DNA of 64,000 nucleotides, taken from positions 71,091,561 to 71,155,560 of the forward strand of contig NC_088775.1 of NCBI RefSeq assembly GCF_954871325.1, given 5' to 3'. Below the pieces are notes generated by a model. It was not told the DNA's origin and did no database searches. It saw only the letters and a list, made by a program, of their open reading frames with translations. Position 1 is the first letter of the stretch. Each line of letters starts with the position of its first letter. Source of the DNA: Gordionus sp. m RMFG-2023. Lineage: Eukaryota; Nematomorpha; Gordioida; Chordodea; Parachordodidae. The translations under genes were made by a program, and so were the position numbers. This document shows, in pieces, positions 55,143 through 64,000 of the stretch.

Positions 55143-57454
55143 CAGGTAGGATTTATAGGGTTTCCCATTCCAAAAATAAAAGTTCCAATCAAAAAAGGAG
55201 TAGTTTTAATCATAAAAGGAATTCCTATTCAAGAAAGGAAAATCGTAATTTTTTAAAAAAATTTTATAAATTTTTCATTTTTCTTAAATTTTTATTTATT
55301 TTTGTCATTCCTTCTTATTTTATTTCTAACTTTTTGCGATTTCTTTACTTTATTTGTATCTTTTCTCAATTTATTATTCTTATATCTTTTCTCAATTTTT
55401 TTCCTTCTCATTTTTGATAATTATTTTTTAAAATTATATCTATAATTACAATTGCTAAATTAAATTAATCGTTTAGTTATAATGTATCTATTTAAAATTA
55501 AATAAGTTTGAACTGTAATACCAAACGATATGTAAATTAATAAAATATAAACATTTTTAAATTCTTATTTTTAAAGTTATCAAAATGAAAAGAAAAAAAA
55601 TTGAGAAAAGCTCAAAAAAATAAAGATTAAAAATGACTTAAAGAGATTGAAAAGGTTAGAAATGTATTTAAAAGATTACAATGAAAAAATCATAAAAAGA
55701 ATATTGTATGTGATGAAAAAAAAACGTAAAGAATTGTTAAAAAATTAACCTAAATTTATATTTTATTTTTAAAAATACAAAAGAATTATCAAAAATGAGA
55801 AGAAAAATAAATTGAGAAAAGATATAGTAAGAAAAATAAATTGAGAAAAGATACAAATAAAGTAAAGAAATCGCAAAAAGTTAGAAATAAAATAAGAAGG
55901 AATTGTTGCAGTTTTGCTTTACAAAAAAATGCATTATGCAAATCGTAAACAAAAATAATGTTTTATTAAAATATCCCCGTCTATGTAAATGAGAAAAAAA
56001 CGCGTGATATTTGTAGATATTTTCATACTTTAACAGTTTTAACAAGTGGGATGTAGAACTTTTTATTCTTCGCTAGGGAGACTATGTAAATGTTGATTAA
56101 AGAAAAAGGATATATAATGGAGAAATTATGATGCGAAAAAGTATTATATTATTTTAACTAAAATTTAATTTTTTATTTTTTTCTTTTCTTTTCTTATATT
56201 AATTTTAATTATCTTTTATTTTGATTATGTTTTTCACTTTGTATTTAATTATATTTATTATTATTTAATAAAGGATTCAACTATAATTTTAGTATATATT
56301 TTCTTTTTATATTTAGGTTTAATTTCCAATGACAAAATCTCCCAATTGTGACAATGGTGTTGGAGAGAGGAGGCGACAGGGCAATTACAACTTTTCAGTC
56401 TAATGCAAATCAATATATACGGTGGGACAAGGAGAAGTGTCAAACTGTATTCTAATACAAAAAAAAAATCCAGAAGAACGTAAGAAAAATATGTAAATAA
56501 AAGTGAAAAAGAAAAATTATTTTGATAAGATTATGTTTATGTAGAATATAAAATCTAAAATTAAGAACGAAGAATTATAAAGGTAGCATTCATAGTAGAT
56601 AAGATATAAAGAAGTTTGTGTTTAGTTATTTAAAGGTGATAATTAGGAATTTTATATTTAGAAGTTATTGGTAAACTAAAAACCATTTGAATTTTGAAAC
56701 TTATAGAGACTGATATTTTAGAATTATTATTAATTGATCACTAGAAATAACTATGACAAAGAAAAAGAAACATAAATTGCGAAGGTTGATATTAAACTAA
56801 TAGTTTGCTAAGATATAATAATTTAAAAATTCGGCGAATAAGATTAGAATATAAATTTATTGTTAGGAAATAGTTGATGTTGTAATTAATTTCTTATTGA
56901 AGATTTACGTTTAACTTTTATTTTAAGGGCTGCGAGAGATAAAACAGCCTCAAGGATTTGATATGTGAATGTAGTATAATATTAGGTTGTAGATTAACCA
57001 AAAATCTTCATAAAGAGAAACGGCTTTCGTCATTAGAAAATTTATGCCGCAATCGAGCTCAATTAGAGATCGGATTTTTATTTGTTGAATCAAATAAGAT
57101 TTTAAGGCAATTAGGCAACGTTATTCTAATAATAGTAAAAATATAGAGAAATACTAAAAGAAATGATAAAATTTATTTTAAATTTAAATTGTTTTAATCG
57201 GTTTTAGATAGACGAAAATATCGTGCAGAATGAAGAAATAATTTTTTTAATAATGATATGGATATGAAATACTTCGAAAAAAAAGAGACTTTTTTTGATA
57301 AAAAAAAAGTAGGAATTCAGGATGTTTTTAAAAGAAAAATGTTAGTTGTGAAATAAAAGTACATTTTTTTTAAACAAGTTGCGCTAGAATTAGAGAATCA
57401 TAATTTAGTGTTTTAAAATTGATGAAACATAATTGTGATATCATAAATTATATG

Positions 57455-57772
57455 GAATGAAATTGATGATATACACAATTATTAGAATCATATTTTCAGA
57501 TAGAAGGAAATTGATGAGACATAATTATGAGAATCATATTTTCAGATAGAATAAAATTGATGATAGACATAATTGTGAGAATCATAATTTATAAGGAACA
57601 AATTGATGATAGACACATTTATGAGAATCATAATTTCTGATGGAATGAAATTGATAATAGACATAATTATGAGAATCATATTTTCAGATAGAATGAAATT
57701 GATGATAGACATAATTATGAGAATCATAATTTCAGATAGAATAAAATTGATGATAGACATAATTGATTTGTT
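57455..57772. repeat. tandem repeat, about 48-bp unit, in the LTR element interior
   Basis: Six to seven variants of a unit with GAAATTGATGATAGACATAA and GAGAATCATATTTTCAGATA. The open frames on both strands here (IMSIINFILSEI-type text) are products of the repeat and not genes. The array recurs at 60520-60837 in the second internal region. Confidence 0.8.
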
Positions 57773-60519
57773 TTTTAACAAGTCTGCGAGAGTTATGATA
57801 ATCATAATTTTGGTGTGTTGAGAAACAACGAGACTTGCGAGAAGATAAGTCATTTGGTGAAAAAGAACAAAAAAAACGTGTACCACAAGATTACAATATT
57901 TCTTATAAAAATTTAGAACTAAGATTTTTTTTAGATTCAAGATATTCAAGAGAATTTTAGATATAGATACAACGGTAGATAGACATGTTGACAAAGGATG
58001 TGGATATTACCTACAAATGGCTCAAGGAAGATATGGATTTGGGCTATATTGAGGGTAGAGGGGTGATAGAATTTGACATCGATGTATTATAATTTTAAAA
58101 TTTAATTAGAGAAAAAAGTGAGCAAATATTTCGAAGTTAAGAAATATAATAGATTAGGCAAGGAAGAATTAGATTAGAGGCGATAACCTTAAGACGAAGT
58201 AGACATATGATATATTCGGTGTAGTTCAAATTTGAGAATAAATGGGTAAGAAAAAGGGATAAATTATTTCAGAAATAAAGGGTTAAATAGATTATTTTAG
58301 GTCGAAGTAGATTAGATACGATCTGAAACAGTGAGACCAAGATCAAATGAGAATAAAGACAAAGTCGATATCTAGGAACTGTCGTAAAATCTATACGGTT
58401 AAAAGAATTAGATGCCTAGAACTTCAAAGGCAAGCGACTAAATAGAACAAAGGGTCAAGACGTTCGAGCTGCAATCGTTAATCGCTGACCAATATAGCCA
58501 AGTGTTAACTGAAACTCTAGTCTAAGATACGAAAGTCGACGATATAGAGACAAGAATTCGTGGAAACAATAGTAATCGCAGACAAATTATCGCCAATCAT
58601 TGAAAAAGCGTTGATCAATTGGATAATTTACCAAGGTTAAAACGAAATATAATTAAAAAGAGCTAGAAGAATGTATCGGGAATCGTGATAACAGAAGTGA
58701 ATCGAGTTCGTCAATTGCCTATAGAGATCAAGAGATAATCGTTTACAAGGGGTTGACAAGAAACAGAAGGATTCAAGAATTTCAGATTGTAATCGGATAC
58801 AAACAGTCCTTAGAAATAAAGAATATTAGAAAATAGACCGCCGTCGTGAGAAACTAGAAGACATTAAAGATCAAGACGAATAGATTTGGTGGAGATACAA
58901 GATTGTAAAGTCGAAATCGAAAGAAGTTGGTCATTCACTGATTGGTGGGTCTAACTTAAGTGGAAGGGTGTTGCAGTTTTGCTTTACAAAAAAATGCATT
59001 ATGCAAATCTTAAACAAAAATAATGTTTTATTAAAATATCCCCGTCTATGTAAATGAGAAAAAAACGCATGATATTTGTAGATTTTTTCATACTTTAACA
59101 GTTTTAACAAGTGGGATGTAGAACTTTTTATTCTTCGCTAGGGAGACTATGTAAATGTTGATTAAAGAAAAAGGATATATAATGGAGAAATTATGATGCG
59201 AAAAAGTATTATATTATTTTAACTAAAATTTAATTTTTTATTTTTTTCTTTTCTTTTCTTATATTAATTTTAATTATCTTTTATTTTGATTATGTTTTTC
59301 ACTTTGTATTTAATTATATTTATTATTATTTAATAAAGGATTCAACTATAATTTTAGTATATATTTTCTTTTTATATTTAGGTTTAATTTCCAATGACAA
59401 AATCTCCCAATTGTGACAATGGTGTTGGAGAGAGGAGGCGACAGGGCAATTACAACTTTTCAGTCTAATGCAAATCAATATATACGGTGGGACAAGGAGA
59501 AGTGTCAAACTGTATTCTAATACAAAAAAAAAATCCAGAAGAACGTAAGAAAAATATGTAAATAAAAGTGAAAAAGAAAAATTATTTTGATAAGATTATG
59601 TTTATGTAGAATATAAAATCTAAAATTAAGAACGAAGAATTATAAAGGTAGCATTCATAGTAGATAAGATATAAAGAAGTTTGTGTTTAGTTATTTAAAG
59701 GTGATAATTAGGAATTTTATATTTAGAAGTTATTGGTAAACTAAAAACCATTTGAATTTTGAAACTTATAGAGACTGATATTTTAGAATTATTATTAATT
59801 GATCACTAGAAATAACTATGACAAAGAAAAAGAAACATAAATTGCGAAGGTTGATATTAAACTAATAGTTTGCTAAGATATAATAATTTAAAAATTCGGC
59901 GAATAAGATTAGAATATAAATTTATTGTTAGGAAATAGTTGATGTTGTAATTAATTTCTTATTGAAGATTTACGTTTAACTTTTATTTTAAGGGCTGCGA
60001 GAGATAAAACAGCCTCAAGGATTTGATATGTGAATGTAGTATAATATTAGGTTGTAGATTAACCAAAAATCTTCATAAAGAGAAACGGCTTTCGTCATTA
60101 GAAAATTTATGCCGCAATCGAGCTCAATTAGAGATCGGATTTTTATTTGTTGAATCAAATAAGATTTTAAGGCAATTAGGCAACGTTATTCTAATAATAG
60201 TAAAAATATAGAGAAATACTAAAAGAAATGATAAAATTTATTTTAAATTTAAATTGTTTTAATCGGTTTTAGATAGACGAAAATATCGTGCAGAATGAAG
60301 AAATAATTTTTTTAATAATGATATGGATATGAAATACTTCGAAAAAAAAGAGACTTTTTTTGATAAAAAAAAAGTAGGAATTCAGGATGTTTTTAAAAGA
60401 AAAATGTTAGTTGTGAAATAAAAGTACATTTTTTTTAAACAAGTTGCGCTAGAATTAGAGAATCATAATTTAGTGTTTTAAAATTGATGAAACATAATTG
60501 TGATATCATAAATTATATG

Positions 60520-60837
60520 GAATGAAATTGATGATATACACAATTATTAGAATCATATTTTCAGATAGAAGGAAATTGATGAGACATAATTATGAGAATC
60601 ATATTTTCAGATAGAATAAAATTGATGATAGACATAATTGTGAGAATCATAATTTATAAGGAACAAATTGATGATAGACACATTTATGAGAATCATAATT
60701 TCTGATGGAATGAAATTGATAATAGACATAATTATGAGAATCATATTTTCAGATAGAATGAAATTGATGATAGACATAATTATGAGAATCATAATTTCAG
60801 ATAGAATAAAATTGATGATAGACATAATTGATTTGTT
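60520..60837. repeat. second copy of the 48-bp tandem repeat
   Basis: Same array as 57455-57772, displaced by 3065 bp, as expected from the tandem structure of the LTR element. Confidence 0.8.
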
Positions 60838-62618
60838 TTTTAACAAGTCTGCGAGAGTTATGATAATCATAATTTTGGTGTGTTGAGAAACAACGAGACT
60901 TGCGAGAAGATAAGTCATTTGGTGAAAAAGAACAAAAAAAACGTGTACCACAAGATTACAATATTTCTTATAAAAATTTAGAACTAAGATTTTTTTTAGA
61001 TTCAAGATATTCAAGAGAATTTTAGATATAGATACAACGGTAGATAGACATGTTGACAAAGGATGTGGATATTACCTACAAATGGCTCAAGGAAGATATG
61101 GATTTGGGCTATATTGAGGGTAGAGGGGTGATAGAATTTGACATCGATGTATTATAATTTTAAAATTTAATTAGAGAAAAAAGTGAGCAAATATTTCGAA
61201 GTTAAGAAATATAATAGATTAGGCAAGGAAGAATTAGATTAGAGGCGATAACCTTAAGACGAAGTAGACATATGATATATTCGGTGTAGTTCAAATTTGA
61301 GAATAAATGGGTAAGAAAAAGGGATAAATTATTTCAGAAATAAAGGGTTAAATAGATTATTTTAGGTCGAAGTAGATTAGATACGATCTGAAACAGTGAG
61401 ACCAAGATCAAATGAGAATAAAGACAAAGTCGTATCTAGGAACTGTCGTAAAATCTATACGGTTAAAAGAATTAGATGCCTAGAACTTCAAAGGCAAGCG
61501 ACTAAATAGAACAAAGGGTCAAGACGTTCGAGCTGCAATCGTTAATCGCTGACCAATATAGCCAAGTGTTAACTGAAACTCTAGTCTAAGATACGAAAGT
61601 CGACGATATAGAGACAAGAATTCGTGGAAACAATAGTAATCGCAGACAAATTATCGCCAATCATTGAAAAAGCGTTGATCAATTGGATAATTTACCAAGG
61701 TTAAAACGAAATATAATTAAAAAGAGCTAGAAGAATGTATCGGGAATCGTGATAACAGAAGTGAATCGAGTTCGTCAATTGCCTATAGAGATCAAGAGAT
61801 AATCGTTTACAAGGGGTTGACAAGAAACAGAAGGATTCAAGAATTTCAGATTGTAATCGGATACAAACAGTCCTTAGAAATAAAGAATATTAGAAAATAG
61901 ACCGCCGTCGTGAGAAACTAGAAGACATTAAAGATCAAGACGAATAGATTTGGTGGAGATACAAGATTGTAAAGTCGAAATCGAAAGAAGTTGGTCATTC
62001 ACTGATTGGTGGGTCTAACTTAAGTGGAAGGGTGTTGCAGTTTTGCTTTACAAAAAAATGCATTATGCAAATCTTAAACAAAAATAATGTTTTATTAAAA
62101 TATCCCCGTCTATGTAAATGAGAAAAAAACGCATGATATTTGTAGATTTTTTCATACTTTAACAGTTTTAACAAGTGGGATGTAGAACTTTTTATTCTTC
62201 GCTAGGGAGACTATGTAAATGTTGATTAAAGAAAAAGGATATATAATGGAGAAATTATGATGCGAAAAAGGATTATATTATTTTAACTAAAATTTAATTT
62301 TTAATTTTTTTCTTTTCTTATATTAATTTTAATTTTCTTTTATTTTGATTATGTTTTTCACTTTGTATTTAATTATATTTATTATTATTTAATAAAGGAT
62401 TCAACTATAATTTTAGTATATTTATTTCTATTTTATATTTAGGTTCTTTGATTCCCAATGCCAAAAACTTCTGATTGTGACAGGAATGACAAAAATAAAT
62501 AAAAATTGAAAAATTTATAATTTTTTTAAAAAAAATTAAAAAAATTACGATTTTCCTTTTTGATTGAACTTTTTACTTTTATGATTGAAACTTTTCCTTT
62601 TTTGAATGGGAAACCCTG

Positions 62619-63102
62619 TATATGAAATAGTATAACTAAAGTTTATATATAAATATTGTTAATCTAGGCCATATTTAAAAAATAGAACAATATTTAATAT
62701 ATTTCGTTAATCTATATTTCGAACTTTGACCTTTTGTGAAAATCCCCTACACAAAAATATTATTTTGCAATAAAAAAAAATGCAAACAAATTCAAATTAT
62801 TTTTTAAATATTGTGAAATTTCACATAATATATTATACTATTAACATAAATAATGTAAAATTTAAGATATTCTCGAATTTCTATGATTAATTTTAAACTA
62901 AAGAGGAATATATATAAAAGGAATGCCTGATTTCTCCCCTGGATCGAATATTAATGTTTTTTTACTTTAAAATTAAAAAATATATAGAATATTAGTGTTT
63001 CGTTAGAAATTCGACCCTAGGTGTATAGGGGAAGGGATGTGATTAGGGGAGGGTGTAAGAGAGACGCCTTGGTTTGAGGGTGATAATTGGCAGGATAATA
63101 AG
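62619..63102. other. no gene recognised
   Basis: AT-rich, with a G-rich piece at 63019-63080 (GGGGAAGGGATGTG, GGGGAGGGTG). No motif. Confidence 0.4.
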
Positions 63103-63284
63103 CAGTCACGTCACTAGCCTTACAATTTCAGTGAGTTCAATAATATTATTTTTAAATTACCTGAATTATATTTTAGCTAATATTTTAAAATGCATTTTTT
63201 AGTTTAAAATTTTTAGGGGTTCCTTAAATTTTTCAGAGGGCTCGAACCCACTGTGCCTAAACCTCCCCTTTAGTGACGCTACTG
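63103..63284. mobile_element. 182-bp MITE (GCGTCACTA family)
   Basis: Left CAGTCACGTCACTAG, right TAGTGACGCTACTG: inverted repeats of about 14 bp with 2 mismatches. The left part AGCCTTACAATTTCAGTGAG matches 22490 and 1534 loosely. The flanks ATAATAAG and CTTGCAAA do not match. Confidence 0.6.
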
Positions 63285-63439
63285 CTTGCAAAATGAGATT
63301 AACAATAAGATAGTAATGCTTATATTAGTTGTTCTTTTATCTAGATATGTGTCATCATCTTTTGGTAAACACAGGTTCTTAACAAGTTGGGGGAAGGGGG
63401 AAATATCCTCTTCCCAAGAATTTTGAAAATATATACAAG

Positions 63440-64000
63440 GTCTTCATGAATTGTTAATTGTAAAGTATTCTAATTCAAATAGGTTATATTCTATTCTAAA
63501 TATTAATTTGGGTGAAGTTATGAGAATCACGAATATTATTATATTACAACTTAGAAAACCAAGAGATAATATCGACCAGGAATCTCTCGAGATTTATGTG
63601 ATTGCTGAGGTGAAAGCGAAATTATATGATTTTGAGATTCACAGGCCTCGACTTTACCGACAAACAAATCGTTCCAATTTTAAGGTGGACTCAATTGAGA
63701 ATCATTATAAAATAACCGTTTTATTCAACTTTCGAATTTAATTTTGACTAAAATCAATAAACGATTTGTAATTTTATAAATACCACATCACAGAACTCCC
63801 TCTGATCTGAGTATATATCAAATGTTAACATTGAGAAATTAAATATTTAGCTAAAATTTATTCAGAGGATATAAAGGCATCTGAAAACCAATTAAAGATT
63901 CATTTTTATAGATATTCCAATATAGTAAATATAATTTATAAGCTTTCCAAATATATTAAAATTACTGTATATTTTGGTAATGATACCAATTAGTAGAAGC
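63440..64000 (+). mobile_element. ZMYM1-type hAT, third copy, runs off the right edge
   Basis: 63451-63741 reads ESLEIYVIAEVKAKLYDFEI then HRPRLYRQTNRSNFKVDSIE and NHYKITV, the same block as ESKAKFYDITLIKPRLAPRQ at 3331 but closer to the family form (PR...RQTNRSN..V.S.E.HY). After stops, 63946-64000 gives PNILKLLYILVMIPISR, the beginning of the dimerisation block. Left end not seen (the sequence starts in register at about 63440). The rest lies beyond the window, so completeness cannot be judged; at least two breaks are present. Confidence 0.7.

Larger units (their letters stand above)
55904..62482 (+). mobile_element. non-autonomous LTR retrotransposon in tandem form (3 LTRs, 2 internal regions)
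   Basis: A fossil of an LTR-type element. LTRs of about 450 bp at 55904-56353, 58969-59418 and 62033-62482, each TGTTGCAG...TTGTGACA. Two internal regions (56354-58968, 59419-62032) of about 2.6 kb each lie between them and look nearly identical by eye. GGAAT is duplicated at the outer borders (55899-55903, 62483-62487). A TGG-starting stretch follows the LTR (possible primer site), and AAGTGGAAGGG precedes the next one (possible polypurine tract). No gag, protease or RT motif is seen in the internal regions, so it appears structurally whole but non-coding. The near identity of its copies suggests a young insertion. A solo relative lies at 35721-36169. Confidence 0.88.
55156..62618. mobile_element. 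foldback (long inverted repeat) element, interrupted by LTR element
   Basis: Left end TAGGGTTTCCCATTCC, right end GAATGGGAAACCCTG. The left arm (to about 55430) carries AATCAAAAAAGGAG-type repeats, then TTTTTGCGATTTCTTTACTT and TTCTCATTTTTGAT. The right arm (55780-55903 and 62488-62618) is its reverse complement almost base for base. The 55435-55780 stretch is the loop, itself matching 20810-20960 in reverse. No coding sequence. The LTR element entered the right arm. The same family is at 20533-21450. Confidence 0.8.

Noticed and set aside
57542-57994. 150-codon open frame on the minus strand (and its copy at 60607-61059), with a 72-codon frame on the other strand
   Set aside because: It spans the 48-bp repeat array of the LTR element interior; the repeated text explains its length, and no capsid, protease or RT motif is present.
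1-64000. Any bacterial-type or phage-type system
   Set aside because: Spliced genes, hAT/RTE/LTR elements, and EGF and mL65 exons all point to an animal nuclear genome; no operons or ribosome binding sites are present.

Overview
The window looks like an AT-rich animal (invertebrate) nuclear genome with very few genes and a dense, layered transposon load. It is animal-like because the only host genes I can support are the mitochondrial ribosomal protein mL65 (MRPS30/PDCD9 type), at the left edge, and a multi-exon gene for an EGF-repeat extracellular protein. Both lie on the minus strand. Introns are either tiny (39, 41 and 158 nt) or huge and filled with transposons. I cannot name the species.

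Layout. 0-1 kb: two exons of the mL65 gene, running off the left edge. 1-13 kb: hAT and LINE remains. These are a ZMYM1-type hAT (3.1-4.4 kb), a LINE 3' part (4.4-5.2 kb), a BED-finger hAT (5.9-9.8 kb) split by two LINE pieces with their 3' ends facing outward, a minus-strand RTE-type LINE (9.9-12.9 kb) carrying a 14-bp minisatellite, and a tRNA-like SINE head (13.0-13.1 kb). 15-51 kb (possibly to 54.5 kb): EGF exons at 15.1, 15.5, 29.0-29.5, 42.6 and 50.8 kb, all on the minus strand. They are separated by introns holding at least five hAT elements, a solo LTR, LINE pieces and many MITEs. 51-55 kb: an old LINE trace, two nested inverted-repeat elements and MITEs. 55-62.6 kb: a foldback element into which a tandem LTR element (LTR-internal-LTR-internal-LTR) has inserted. 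63-64 kb: a MITE and another ZMYM1-type hAT running off the right edge.

Target-site duplications (TSDs) make many element borders precise. Perfect 8-bp TSDs flank the hAT elements at 26211-28307, 35129-39106 and 43991-45238 and the MITEs at 31096, 33566, 40966 and 54128. Duplications matching at 7 of 8 bases flank 16081-19748, 21587-21807, 40548-40767 and 52666-53842. A 5-bp TSD flanks the LTR element. The nesting gives a relative time order in several places.

The most unusual signals are these: (1) a subterminal module of GC-rich hairpins with GAA loops, shared by hAT families whose transposases and ends differ; (2) a family of MITEs built from GGCCCGG/CCGGGCC blocks in an otherwise AT-rich genome; (3) introns of about 40 nt in host genes and apparently in transposase genes too; (4) the EGF gene, whose exons form a repeated series spread over at least 36 kb of transposon-filled introns. 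I found no operon, CRISPR, phage or bacterial defence system, and no intact transposase or reverse transcriptase gene.
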